The notes beneath the pieces were generated by a model. That model saw only the letters and a program-made list of their open reading frames with translations, ran no database searches and had not been told where the DNA came from. A stretch of DNA of 64,000 nt from Hedera helix (lineage: Eukaryota > Streptophyta > Magnoliopsida > Apiales > Araliaceae). Of the stretch, positions 52,927 through 64,000 are shown piece after piece. The stretch is from assembly GCA_947179155.2 (NCBI GenBank), contig OX359268.1, positions 935,001 to 999,000 of the forward strand. Reading direction: 5' to 3'. The stretch's first letter is position 1, and each line of letters begins with the position of its first letter. Both the position numbers and the translations under genes were made by a program.

Positions 52927-53480
52927 TGAACACGTGATTTTGTCCACCTATTGAAACCACTAAATAACGAGCTACCTACACTCATGAACAACCATTAGAC
53001 ACCCCATGGATCAGGCGATGGCTTGGACTGCTCGGGGATGCTCCGATGTGAGAATAAGTACAGGCCAAAAAGCGTAACAATGTAGAACCAAAATAATACT
53101 GGAATAATGAATAATATTTGATCAAGAGAATTGTGTACCTTGGTTCACTTGTTTGTAGCCATATTTATACCTTTACATCAACCGCATTGAGTCCTCATAA
53201 CTAATTAGGATATGGAATCCCTTTATAGAATCCAATTATAAAATGGACCGGTCAATTCTTATCACCCCTAAAATTCAGAATCACAATCTAATTTAGAATC
53301 CTTAAACAGTGACGATTTTATCTTTCCTAAATAACCCAAGTCGCCTCAATGGAAACACTTGAATGGGCCAACCCTAACCAGGACCTGTCATAATGTGTAG
53401 AATGATCCAACCCAACTTCAAATATAAAATGATCATTATCCCAAACTAAGTTTGGGGTCTATTAAAATTATATCCCAACA
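52927..53480 (-). mobile_element. Tat element 5' LTR (right copy)
   Basis: 554 bp; sense start TGTTGGGATATAA at 53480, end ...CACGTGTTCA at 52927. The next sense bases, TGGCTCAGTGTTAGACC, stand at the PBS position but I could not assign a tRNA. Confidence 0.85.
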
Positions 53481-53691
53481 TTAAGCTTATCTCATCCTCT
53501 ATTTAAGCTCTATTCAGAACTATGAATGTGGTACGACTCGAATTACTTTTGACCTCTTTCCATTCTTTAGCAGTATGGTTACAATTCCAGTAAGATCTTT
53601 TATGTAGATCACTTTTTTAATAACACCTTCGTAATTTTTGAATTATTCTGAATTGTTTTCTAGGTAGAAGTGTGAAAGGGGCAATTTAAAA

Positions 53692-53731
<40 letters not shown>

Positions 53732-54347
53732 TAATGACCTCCAAAATAAGTTCAAACTTGTTCATATTTATCTCTTGACCCAATCTCTAGTCCGTATCTA
53801 TCCAAGTACATAAGATGAGAGTGAAGATTGTATGTATAATTTGGTTTCCTAAATAATCTTAGAATTCCTATTAGCGCTTCCTCATTCTGTGAACTCAAAC
53901 TTAAAATTATAGTAAGCTTAAATATATGATTTGAGCTAGCTTGTTAATTTTAAAATGTCAATCGCAGTTGAGCATCTAAGACTGTAGATACCAGGAGTAC
54001 TACATCACTAACCAAAGTTTCTTTTCATTTCCCTATATTATTATTACTTATAATTTTTTCCATAATTTTTTAACTTTTTTTAAAGCTCCTACCAAGTAAA
54101 CGGTGCATGTCGCCTGAAACTGATACCAAAACCGATAACAAGTAAAAAAAATAATTTTATGAAATATAGGCCACTACCGCGACTTTGAACCATGTGATTA
54201 CTAGAACATAGTTTCCTCCCGTGTTAAGGGTGATATTACAGTGACAATAGAAGGAATACTAGAAGGGAAAACATATAAATTATTTGTCGTAGAACGTTTT
54301 AGGACCCCACATAAATTCAGATGCATAATAGGACTAAATATGCTACT
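53481..54347. other. AT-rich spacer with (TA)n run
   Basis: No gene was found. A (TA)17 microsatellite is at 53694-53728. The left end carries the TTAAG target duplication of the Tat element. Confidence 0.6.
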
Positions 54348-54678
54348 TGTCATAAATTAATGCATCTTACTGTGGTAAATTTCATTTTAGTTAAATTTAA
54401 TTTATCTTATTATGTAACTATTTTTTAGTAGAGTGAGTCAGTCCTTTTCTTTCTCAATAGAGTCAAATAAGTTGATCTATTCAACTGGTCAGATGGTTAG
54501 TATTTTTAGGAAGTCTGTTTATGTTTCAGTTGTATAAAATGGTGCTGTGTTCAGCAATCTAATAAATATAAAAAAACATTTGCTTCTTATTGATGTGCAT
54601 TATTTTATTTTTTACTGTGTGTGCTTACTGGTATATCTTTGTAGCTGATCTGATTCACTATTGTTAGTGTATCAGGTT

Positions 54679-54684
<6 letters not shown>

Positions 54685-54755
<71 letters not shown>
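54685..54755. repeat. (TA)n microsatellite in the left copia LTR
   Basis: About 71 bp of TA repeat inside the LTR. The paired run in the right LTR (59290-59331) is about 42 bp, so the two have changed length since insertion. Confidence 0.9.
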
Positions 54756-54758
<3 letters not shown>

Positions 54759-54828
54759 TTCTTTTGTGTTATGGTATCAGAGCTAGGTTGTAGATTCTAG
54801 TTCTTGTTATCTCAAGTACCAATATCAA

Positions 54829-55470
54829 TTGCATCGAATGTGTTATTTTGTCATAAAGATTTTAGTTGCTACTATGGAATTCAACAGCAATGGCAGCGGT
54901 TCCGGTCAATCTGGTGTAGAGAAGCTTGTAGGCACAAACTATAAGTATTCACAGCTATATATCAAAGCTTACCTCCAAGGTCAGGACTTGTGGGGTTTAG
55001 TTTCTAGTGTTGATTTAGAACCAAAGGAAACTCTAGAGAATGCTGAACTATGTCGAAAATGGAAGATCAAGTGCGGTAAAGCTTTGCTCGCATTTCGAAC
55101 ATCGATAAGCAAGGATTATATCTATCATGTTAAAAATGAAGGCCCACCAAAGAAATTATAGGATACCTTGGAGACGCTATTCAGCAAGAAAAACACAGCA
55201 CGACTGCAGCTACTTGAGAATGATCTTGCAATGCAAACGTAAGAAGGTATGACAATTTCAGAATATTTTCTTAAGATTAAAAATCTTTGTTCTGAAATTT
55301 CAGAATTAGATGCTAAGGAAAAAATTAGTGAAGCAAAACTACAGAGGTTTCTTATTCGCTGATTGAAAAGGAGTGACCACCCTACATCACCTTAATTCAA
55401 GGATGGCCTGTACATTCATTTATTAAAGAATTTGAGTGTTTGTTGTTAAACCAAGAAGCACTAGCAAAAT
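54829..55470 (+). pseudogene. copia gag remnant (third copia element)
   Basis: The frame begins just after the PBS; MEFNSNGSGSGQSGVEKLVG at 54874 is the likely true start. It continues GTNYKYSQLYIKAYLQGQDLW and AELCRKWKIKCGKALLAFRT, then meets TAG at 55159. Further pieces (DTLETLFSKKNTARLQLLEN, MTISEYFLKIKNLCSEISEL) follow in the same frame with additional stops. This is the UBN2-type Gag domain. Confidence 0.8.
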
Positions 55471-55472
55471 AA

Positions 55473-55955
55473 TTGTCAAGAAAATCAATCTATGGAATAG
55501 ACGATGTGCTCTTTGCTAAGTGGAAGGCTAAAGAGAAGGACAAAAAAATGGACAAATCAAAGTATTCAAGTAGTGGAAAAAAACAAGCTGAAAACTCAAA
55601 TTACAAGAAGTTTGTTAAAGCAAATTCTAATGGAAATTATGGTGAGTCATCAAACCAGAATTACTTAATTAGATGCCACAAATGCAAAATGTTGGGACAT
55701 ATTCAAAAAAAATGTAAAGTAAAGTTGGAGAAAGCTAATGCTGCTGCTTGTCAAAGTGAAGGTGAAGAAAAGCCTAAGTGGGAACAATGTTTTTTTACCA
55801 CGATGGTTGAAGGAAAATTTGATGCAGTTATAGTTTTAAGTCAATCTCAGACCATGGCAAATTACATCAAATATGAGAAGGAGTGGATCATGGACTCTGG
55901 ATGTTCACATCATGTATGTGGAAATGATTCGTTATTCTTGGAGTTGCATCAATAG
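55473..55955 (+). pseudogene. copia zinc knuckle and protease (third copia element)
   Basis: 160 open codons. A basic Lys/Ser-rich stretch leads to the zinc knuckle CHKCKMLGHIQKKC (about 55676-55717), followed by the protease active site WIMDSGCSHHVCGND (55885-55929). A TAG (55953-55955) then ends the frame where the family continues into the rest of the protease. Confidence 0.85.
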
Positions 55956-57045
55956 AATGGAGATCGAACAATTGTCAGCGGATAATTCTATATATCCAGT
56001 CATAAAGGAAGGGGTTGTAAAGGAAGGTAATTTTGTTCTTGACAGTGTTAATCATGTGCCAAGCTTAAAGAAAAATCTAGTTTCTGTTCCTCAAATAACA
56101 GATTCTAGAAAATATGTTATGTTCGGTCCAAATGATGTGAAGGTTTTAGATAATGTGAAGAATATAGCTGCTGATGTTGTTCTTGTTGGAGAGAAGAAAA
56201 AATCCTTATATGTTATGTCTACGGTAGAAGTATATGTGCAGAAAATAAGTCGAAGTGACAGTAGATTAATCTGGCGTGCACGATTGGGCCACGTGGGCTA
56301 TCAAATGCTGCAATAAATCTATTCAAAAAATCTTCTTAATGGTGTTCCAATTATGAAAGGTGTCAATAAAGGTTTGGTTTGCCAAGGCTGTCAATATGGC
56401 AAATCACATGTCCTTTTATTTAACAATTCCAAAGATCGAAGGAAGAATCCATTTGAATTAGTTCATGCGGATTTGATGGGACCAACTAAAACTCCAAGTT
56501 ATAACGGATTTCATTACATGATGGTGATTGTTGATCATTTCTCAAGGTCTTCTTGGGTGTATTTCTTGAATGAGAAAAGTGACGCCTTCATAAAGTTCCT
56601 GGAATTCGAAAGCACTATCAAGAGGGAGTTTGGCTCAAAGATTGGATGCTTAATAACTGATAATGGAGGGGAATTTATGCCCAAAGAATTTTTCCAGCAT
56701 TGTGATGTTAAAGGGATAAAGTGACAAATGTCTTTTCCAAACACTCCACAGCAAAATGGGGTTGTTGAAAGGGAAATCGCGCATCTTTTGAGTGTAAGCT
56801 TATCTTGGTTACATGACAAAAATCTTCCTCGGGAACTGTGGGCTGAAGCTATGCAATGTGCTTGCCATGTCACCAATCGTTTACCTCATTGGTTAGGTAC
56901 TAAATTTCCTTTTGAGTTGTTATATAATGTAAAACCAGATGTTAGTTATTTTCGTGTTTTTGGTTCTATTTGTTATGTTCATGTTCAAAAAAGAGATAAA
57001 ACTAAATTAGATTGTAAGGAAAAAATGTTTATTTGTAGGTTATGA
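55956..57045 (+). pseudogene. copia integrase (third copia element)
   Basis: GAG-pre-integrase WRARLGHVGYQML (about 56272), zinc Cys pair CQGCQYGKSH (56383), core with VHADLMGPTKT (first Asp, 56464) and ITDNGGEF (second Asp, 56655). TGA interrupts at 56722; then NTPQQNGVVEREIAHLL (Glu, 56740-56790) and LWAEAMQCACHVTNRLP. Three stops separate blocks that otherwise remain in one frame or close to it. Confidence 0.85.
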
Positions 57046-57459
57046 CTCAAATAGGAAATGTAAGAGGTGTATGGATAACACTAAGAGATATATCACATCA
57101 CGAAATATGGTGTTTAATGAAGTATCTTTGTTCTACAATTCATCAAGGGCAGTCACACTAACTATTGTGGATGATGAGTAACTTGAATCAGAAGAAGATT
57201 TATCTTAGCTCGAGTCACCTGATGATTCTAGATCAAAGGGGAATGTTGAAACCACACAAGAAACACTCTAATTAACAGCAAGAGACGATGGGAAATTACA
57301 AGCTGGTTTATGAAGATCAACTAGAGCACGAAGGCAACCTAATTACTTCAAAGACTATGACATTTCTGCAAACCAGATTTTTATAAGTTAATGTTTCTTT
57401 CTAGGTGAAATGAACACCAACGTACCATCATGCTATGATGAAGCAAAAGGCAGTACTAA

Positions 57460-58905
57460 ATAGGAATCCGTTATGCAAGAAGAAGTTGAAGCATTGATGA
57501 AGAATGAAACCTGGGAACTTGTGCCTAAGCCTAAACACAGTGAAGTAGTAACTTGTAAATAGGTTTACAAGTTGAAAAAAAGTTCAGATGGCAGCATTGA
57601 TAGGAACAAGGCTCGTCTAGTTGCTCGTGGATTTTCACAATGTTATAGACTAGACTACGAGGAAACATTTAGTCCAATTACAAAGATGGTGACGTTGAGA
57701 ACACTCATCTCCTTGGCAATGTACAAAAACTAGAAATTATGGCAACTTGATGTAAGGAATGCATTCTTTTATGGTGAACTAGATCGTGATGTGTACATGG
57801 AGCAGTTATAAGGTTTTATTTCTAAGTAGTTCCCTTATTATGTTTGTTGACTAAAGAAGGTGTTATACGGTTTGAAACAGGCTCCACGCGCTTGGTATGG
57901 TAAGATTTTTTTAGTATATTACATTTTATGGTTTTACGGTATCAAATTCAGAATCTAATATGTTTATAGAGCTTAAATCAGGAAGGCGAGTGGTGTTACT
58001 ATTGTATGTAGATGATACGATCATCACCGGAGACAATGATATTGAAATATCACGTTTACGGGATGACTTATCAGTTCGATTTGATATGAAAGATCTTGGT
58101 AAAATAGGATGTTTTCTTGGCTTGGAAGTTCAATGGCTAGAAGATGACTATTTTGTGTCACAAAAGAGTTATGCTAAAAGGTTGATTGAAATTTTTGGCA
58201 TGGGGGAGTCAAAAACAAAGTCAATCCCTAATTTGAAATTATAGAAGGACGAAGGGAATTAATTTATTTAACTATCATAAGGCTAGATATTGCATATTTT
58301 TTTATTGTAATTTCTCAATTTATGCAGAATCCATGTAGTCCTCATTTGGAAGCTACAAAACGGGTTCTATGCTATGTGAAAAGAACTTTTGAGTATGGTC
58401 TCATATACAAGAAAGGAGAAAATTTTCTGGTACATGGGTTTACTGATGCAGATTAGGCTGGCGATGCAAATGATTGACGTTCAACTATGGGATACTGCTT
58501 TAGCACCGGATCTGCAACAGTCTTGTGGTGCAGTAAAAAGTAACCTTGTGTTGCTCTTTCTAGCACAGAGGCTGAGTATGTGTCAGCTTCTAAAGCAACG
58601 TAGGAATGTGTTTGGTTGAAGTCACTAGTTGGTGATATTTATGCAAGTGTTGAGTATGATGTTCCGATTCAATGTGACAATCAAAGTACAATTAAACTTG
58701 CTGAAAATCCAGTGTTTCATGCTCGTATGAAACATGTAGAAGTTCAACATCATTTTGTGAGAGAAAATTTTCTTTAAGGAGAAATCAGGTTAATGGGAGT
58801 TCGAAGTGAAGATCAAGTAGCAGATATCTTTACAAAGGCTTTTGCTAAAGCTAAGTTTGAGAAGTTCAGAAATGCACTTGGACTAATTACTAATAAGCAT
58901 GCACT
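57460..58905 (+). pseudogene. copia RT and RNase H (third copia element)
   Basis: RT pieces: VEALMKNETWELVPKPK (57487), NKARLVARGFSQCYRLDYEE (57604), WQLDVRNAFFYGEL (57741), LLYVDDTIITGDNDI (57999, intact YVDD), FDMKDLGKIGCFLGLEVQ. RNase H: FTDADxAGD near 58440 with a stop, STAEYVSASKAT near 58563, and the tail ENPVFHARMKHVEVQHHFV and EDQVADIFTKAFAKAKFEK ending near 58890. Stops occur about every 100 codons. Confidence 0.85.
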
Positions 58906-59287
58906 AAGGGGGAGTGTCACAAATTAGTGCATCTTACTGTGGTAAATTTCATTCTAGTTAAATTTAATTTATCTTATTATGTAACTATTTTGTAGTGGAC
59001 TGAGTCAATCATTTTCTTTCTCAACAGAATCAAATAAGTTGATTTGTTCAACTGGTCAGATGGTTAGTGGGAGTCATGGTAGGATAATGTGTTAGTTTGT
59101 TATTGTGTTTAGTATTTTGAGGAAGCCTGTTTATGTTTTAGTTGTATAAAATGGTGATGTGTTCAGCAGTATAATGAATATATAAAAAAAACATTTACTT
59201 CTTATTTTATTTTCTACTGTGTGTGCTTACTGATATATCTTTGTGGCTAGTCTGATTCACTATTGTTAGTGTATCAGGTTTCTCCTT

Positions 59288-59333
<46 letters not shown>

Positions 59334-59349
59334 TTCTTTTGGGTTAACC

Positions 59350-60960
59350 TACATACATAGAGTAGTAAACATTCCATCGAAGATTCCTCTAGAGGATGCA
59401 GAACTTCTTAAGGCTAAATCTTACATCCAATATTGTTTTGAGATTAGGATGCCTATAGAAGAGGAAATGATGAATTGGCAACCCAAAAAAGGATGGATTG
59501 CTATGTCCCGACATCTGCTCCTATTTGGTCTAAGGTTCCCTTTGACTGATTTTTTCTTGGAACTCCTTCACATTGTTGACCTCAGTTTGAACTAATTAAT
59601 TTTTAACTCATACATTCATTTTCACAACTTTATATCCTTATGCCGTGAACAAAAATTCAAACCTTATTTGAATTTCCTTTTTAAAATTTTAAAATTGGGT
59701 CTTGTAAGGAGAAGTGTTTTTATCAGTTCAATAAACAGGTAGGTAGGGATGCAGTGATAATGACCCATTCAAGTAACAAAGGGTGGCATAATAACTAATT
59801 CTATATTAAAGATAAAACACTAGCCTTATTAGCCCTGGGCAAAACCGAGTAGCTCTCAGCTGAACCTTATCAAGATCAGCCTTATGTGGACAAGGGAGTT
59901 CGAGGCTTTGTACTCTAGGGGGCATAAAAAAAGGGGGATAATTAGAATATGAATGATCAAGATTAGTTGTTTAGTCATAATTATAAGTCTAAATCCTTTC
60001 TCCTTTACAGTGTTTATAGAAATGTCTTTATCATAAGATTTATCATTTGTTTTGATGTTGATCCTTTCTATTGTTATTGCAGTGACTAATCAACTAAGGG
60101 ATAACATAATGAGGCTATCCTGGTGACTGCTAAAGTGTCAAGGAATCAATAAATAGTTTTGGAAAAACTCAATCTAAGAAAGCTATAAAAGGCAAAGGTT
60201 GTTTCATCTTCTGCCACTCCTTTATCTCCTCGATCTGAGGAGGTTTCTCCCGTTCCTCCTTCTCCTTAGCCGACCATCATCACCGAGGAGCCTTTTCTAG
60301 TTACTCCCATTAATGAGGTGGAGATAACATCTAAAAATGGAAAGCCATTGAGGGGGGGGGGGGGGAGGAAGGCTCCAATGGTAGAGGTGTGGGATAGGGG
60401 CCCCTTGTACACTAGTAAAAGGGTAAAGATCCCTATGTGGAAGCCCTACTAAAAAGTTCACACCAACGCTTCCTACTTTGATGTTAATGCAGAAGATTTT
60501 TTCTTCGAGCTCTATAAGAGGTTTAAGTTGCCTATGGACGAGGACAAGTTCAAACATATGAGCCTAGAGTCCATGGTTCTTCTCTAGGGTCAACAATCAA
60601 GCCAGGTAGGTAGTTGTTTCTCTTTACATATGTATTTTTGTATTGCCTTGGTGAACTAACAATTATGATTGTAAACTTTCATTCCAATACGACTTATTTT
60701 CGTATAATTAACAAGTGTCGAGAACTGACGAAGCATTATAAAGGACTGGAGAATCACCATAGCCTTTTAGATGTTGTATTATCTCAATCAAAGAAGTTTG
60801 TCGATGAGCGATATAGTCAGCTGAAGGTAGTATATAATTCCATACAGAAAGCTGAATCTGAAATGAAACAAGTTAAAGCTGAGAAGAAACAAGTTGATGC
60901 CACTGTTAATGGGCAAATGGAGAAGGCATGAGCTAATTTAAAGTAGAGGTTGAGGGAGTC
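59350..60960 (+). pseudogene. Opposite-strand ORF remnant of a Tat element
   Basis: The first piece (59380-59595) reads VVNIPSKIPLEDAELLKAK ... KGWIAMSRHLLLFGLRFPLT-DFFLELLHI. This resembles the 'putative gypsy-type transposon' domain found in extra ORFs of plant Tat elements. After a degraded stretch with a G14 run (60352-60365) comes a coiled-coil piece (60700-60931: NKCRELTKHYKGLENHHSLL, then AESEMKQVKAEKKQVDA). It lies downstream of, and opposite in strand to, the pol remnant at 61050-64000, which is where antisense extra ORFs of this lineage are known. Several stops and frameshifts; not functional as it stands. Confidence 0.55.
60352..60365. repeat. Poly-G run (14 bases)
   Basis: Homopolymer inside the antisense ORF remnant; its length changes the local frame and may be uncertain. 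Confidence 0.85.
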
Positions 60961-61049
60961 TAAGGATTATTTGTAATAGAAAATGGCCCCAAGTCCAACA
61001 GTAGATTCAGACTTTGATGACCAATACTCAAAAAATCATTGAGGATTGG

Positions 61050-64000
61050 TCATCTATTTGGAAGGTTCTAGTTATTACTTTTTTGTTGAAGTGTCAAGCC
61101 ATTCGTTGTTGATATGTTACAAATCTGAGTATTGCCATGTCACAACTTTCTTCAAGCAAGTCAAAATTGGTCCAGAGTCTTTCATCATCGAGGTGTTCAT
61201 TAAAATTTTGTACTCTTATTGAGAGGATTCCATGCTTTACTAGAATTAGGGCTTTGATACTATATGCTAGTTTGAAGGGTGTTTCTCTAATGGTCGTTCG
61301 AAGGGTAGTCTTATAGGCACATATGATATGTAAGAGCTTTACAGGTCACCTAACTTTGGCCTCTTCTAACCTATAATGATTCCATTAAGAAGAGTTATAT
61401 TAGTAACTTCAACCTGTCCATTTGCTTAAGGATGGCTAACAGAAGTTCAACGATACTAAATATGTAACTCTTGTAGGAACCCTTTAAACTTTTGTCCGAC
61501 AAACTGAAGCTCATTATTTAAAACCATGATCATTAGGATGCCAAAATGGTAAACTACTTGTTCTTTGAAAAATTGAAGGCAAACCTTTTCGGTAATAGGA
61601 ACCAGGGGCTTAGATTCTACCCACTTGGTGAGATAGCCAATCTCCATAATCACAAACTTCAGTTGCCCTTTTTCTTATGGGAGTGGACCTAATAAGTTGA
61701 TTCCCCAAATAGCAAAGAGGATTATTGAGATAACCAAAGTCAATTCTTTAGGTAGTTGATATAGAACTAGAGTAACAAGCTGGCATTTATGACATCTCTT
61801 AACAAAATCTTTGGCATCCTGATTTATTGTAGGCAAGTAATAACCCTATTAAAGTTTTTTATAAGCAAATATTTTTGCTTCTGCGTGATCTCCACAAATG
61901 CATTCACAGACCTCTAGAAGGGCATAATTAGGCCTCTTGGGCCAACATATAGGAGAAGTGGTGACGATTAATATATTCTATATAGTAAGTCGTAGACAAT
62001 ACAATACTTGGCTACTTTAGGGTTCACCTTCCTAACTTGAATCTTATCTTCAAGAAGGACATCATTTTTTTAGGAAATTGATGAAATGGGTCATCCACAA
62101 AACTTCCTGATTAATATCCATGACTTCCTAAGCTAAGGTGTTGGGTTCTTCCAAAACTTCCAAGTAGACTAAGCCCTCGAGAGATCCCTAGTTAGTTATT
62201 GCCAGTTTATATAGGGCATCAACCATGGTGCTTTCGATTCTCAGTACTTCAATGAACTAGTACTTGGGGATAATAATTAGCAAAGAATGGAAAAGTTGTA
62301 GAAATGCTTGTGGATGTGCTTCATGGGCCTCATATTCTCCTTAAACTTACTTGACAAATAACTGAGAATCGCTATGAATAATTAAATTACTAACATACCT
62401 TGAGGCTTCGAGCCAATTTAAGTCCTACTAGAACGGCCTCGTATTCCAAGATATTATTCATTGTCGTGAAGGCAAAGCATATAGCCTATTATATTTTAAA
62501 GCCTTATAATGAAGTGGGGATCACCTTTGCTTCACTCCTCAGTCTTGTGGAAGATCCGTCAACAAATAGAATCTAGGCGAGTCTTTAGATGATTGACCTT
62601 CATCTGAGGCAGGAATACCCTTTATTAGTTAATTAATTTTCATGTCTTTGAAGAAGGAACATTTTGTGATTTAGTCAATAAGGGCTTATGTTTTCATAGC
62701 CTTTCAATAGTGAAATTCCAAACTAAACTAATTGAGTTCAATTGCCCACACTATGAGCTTTCTAAAGAGATCTAGTCGATAAAGAACATACCTGAGGGGC
62801 AGATCAGTACGGATAATAATTATTCTCCCCGAGAAGATCTTCTAAAGCTTTCTACTAACTATCACCAACGCATAAGCTAACTTGTCAAGATTTAGATACC
62901 TAATCTCAGCATCCTAAAGAAAATGGCTAACGTAATAAACTAACTTCTACCCTTCAAAATCTTCTTGGACCAAGACTACGTCGATGGCTAAAGGACTTGC
63001 TGACAAGTAAAGGTATAGATCTTCGGGTAAAGCCCAAGTGGATATAGGAAGAGTTAAGAGATACCTCTATATTCCATTGAAAGCATCTTGGCATTTTTCG
63101 GTCCATTGGAAAGTTTTTCTATTTATGGGCTCCTTTTAAAAGTGTCAAAAAAGGGAGACAATTTTTTGTCGATCTAAGTAAGAAGCACCAAAAAGCTACT
63201 AATCTTTCAGTGACCCTTTGCACTTTTTTAAACTTATGTGGAGGCTATATATTAAATGTAGTCAATATTTTCTTAGAATTTGCCTTCATCCCTCTTTGGC
63301 TAACCATGGTACCCAAAAATTTACCTATCTTGAGTCTAAAAGTACACTTGGTTCGTATTGTAGTGACGTAAGTTCTAAAAATATTCTTTGAGATTGACTA
63401 GAGCCAGTCTTCCACAAGCATACTCTTAATAATCATGTCATCAAAATAAAAACTTCCATATTTCTATCGATCTAGTTTTTGAACACCTTGTTCATTATGT
63501 GCTCACAAGTGGCTTCGACGTTGATAAGGTTAAAGTGTATAACTTTGTAAGCATATATAGCTTTATAGGTGATGAAGGTTGTCTTCAAAATGTCTTTGGC
63601 CCATATTCTAGTCTAGTTATACCCAGATAATGCATCAGGTAAATTAAGCATCCGATGTTTGGAGGTATAGTTTATTAATTAATAGATGCCTAAAAGGGGA
63701 TATCAATTCTTAACGTAATATTTTTTTTTTAGATTAGTGTAGTCTACACATATTCTTCACTTTCTATTATGCTTCTTAGCAAGCACCATATTTTCTAGTT
63801 GTTCTGGACAATCGATTTCAAAGATAAATCTTACTTATAGGAGTTTAGAGATCTCTTTATCATCACCTTCTGTTTGTTAGGAGCTATGATTCAATGTTTT
63901 TGTTTCACTGGTTTAGCTTGAGGATTGACACTCAGTTTGTGTACCGCTACCTTCTTATTAATCCTGGGCATGTCAGCTAGAGTTCAAGCGAAAATGTCAG
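61050..64000 (-). pseudogene. Tat-like Pol remnant, cut by the window edge
   Basis: Strongly decayed. On the minus strand, from right to left, RT-like sequence occupies about 63960-63000, RNase H-like sequence 62950-62250, and integrase the left part. The clearest block is integrase: IGYLTKWVESKPLVPITEK and FGILMIMVLNNELQFVGQKF (61653-61456), matching the D-Y-F-T-K-W-V-E-A region and the following Asp region (here Asn) of Tat integrases. Many stops and indels. It is too diverged from 48086-51350 to be a simple duplicate, though both are of the same lineage. Confidence 0.6.

Larger units (their letters stand above)
43392..53480 (-). mobile_element. Ty3/gypsy Tat-lineage element with nested LTR
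   Basis: LTRs of about 555 bp (43392-43948 and 52927-53480), sense strand starting TGTTGGGATATAA, are clearly related but diverged by roughly 15-20%. Flanks TCAAG and TTAAG form a target duplication with one mismatch. In sense order (right to left): gag (52650-51400), protease, RT, RNase H, a second RNase H-like region, integrase zinc domain, then an inserted chromovirus LTR (44275-48085), a 3' non-coding part and the PPT next to the left LTR. The double RNase H and the Gag C-terminus are typical of the Tat (Ogre/Retand) lineage. All genes are broken; it is older than the elements to its left. Confidence 0.85.
54348..59346 (+). mobile_element. copia element with paired LTRs
   Basis: Left LTR 54348-about 54771, right LTR 58915-about 59346, both starting TGTCA.AAATTA.TGCATC and ending in a (TA)n run followed by ttcttttg.gtta. 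PBS TGGTATCAGAGC at 54772-54783, PPT actaagggggag just before 58915. Between them are gag, protease, integrase, RT and RNase H in copia order, with many stops. The right LTR has about 43 bp (tgggagtcatgg...) absent from the left one. I found no clear target duplication. Confidence 0.88.

Noticed and set aside
59263..59595. 110-codon ORF starting in the copia LTR
   Set aside because: Its first third is a translated TA microsatellite. Only the part after 59380 has meaning, and that belongs to the antisense ORF remnant.
1..64000. tRNA or rRNA genes
   Set aside because: No cloverleaf-type sequence or rRNA segment was recognised by eye. The tRNA-like matches are only 12-base primer-binding sites.

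Overview
This window looks like nuclear DNA of a eudicot plant. It is AT-rich, dominated by LTR retrotransposons of the plant Ty1/copia and Ty3/gypsy lineages, and holds one intron-free PPR-DYW gene (40627-42621), a family confined almost entirely to land plants. All statements come from reading the sequence; no search was run, so lineage names rest on motifs and layout.

Layout from left to right. 1-1357 is AT-rich and carries no gene. 1343-1598 is the LTR and primer-binding site of a minus-strand copia element. 2120-6190 is a badly decayed plus-strand copia element. 6669-7236 is one end of a CACTA transposon, cut off by the next element. 7237-23922 is a tandem array of a Sirevirus-type copia element: three LTRs (the first truncated) alternate with internal regions, so that neighbouring copies share LTRs. 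The middle unit is complete, with LTR, PBS, gag, pol, env-like ORF, PPT and LTR. The first has lost about 6.1 kb and the third stops inside gag. 23930-25801 is the gag end, a 21-23 bp minisatellite, a PPT and a probable LTR of a gypsy element that lacks pol.

25963-39792 is a whole minus-strand chromovirus (Del/Tekay-like) with 3.9-kb LTRs and an AGAAA target duplication. It has gag-pol with a chromodomain-like end and an extra coiled-coil ORF ahead of gag. After a short flank with a possible foldback element comes the PPR gene. 43392-53480 is a minus-strand Tat-lineage gypsy element with 0.55-kb LTRs and a near-perfect target duplication. Inside it lies a large chromovirus-type LTR (44275-48085) whose middle 3.1 kb is inverted. 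54348-59346 is a plus-strand copia element with both LTRs and broken ORFs. From 59350 to the right edge lies a second Tat-like element: pol remnants on the minus strand (61050-64000), and downstream of them an opposite-strand ORF remnant (59350-60960) of the 'putative gypsy-type transposon' kind.

The retroelements supply their own gag, protease, integrase, reverse transcriptase and RNase H, mostly broken. The PPR protein is expected to edit organelle RNA and has no functional link to its neighbours. The most unusual signals are four. A 9-bp motif, CTCTACGAT or its reverse complement, recurs close to thirty times per Sirevirus unit, in LTR, leader and coding linkers alike. The env-like gene has a plant-type promoter layout and nuclear-protein features. 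The chromovirus LTR carries an alternating array of two palindromes. One LTR contains an internal inversion.
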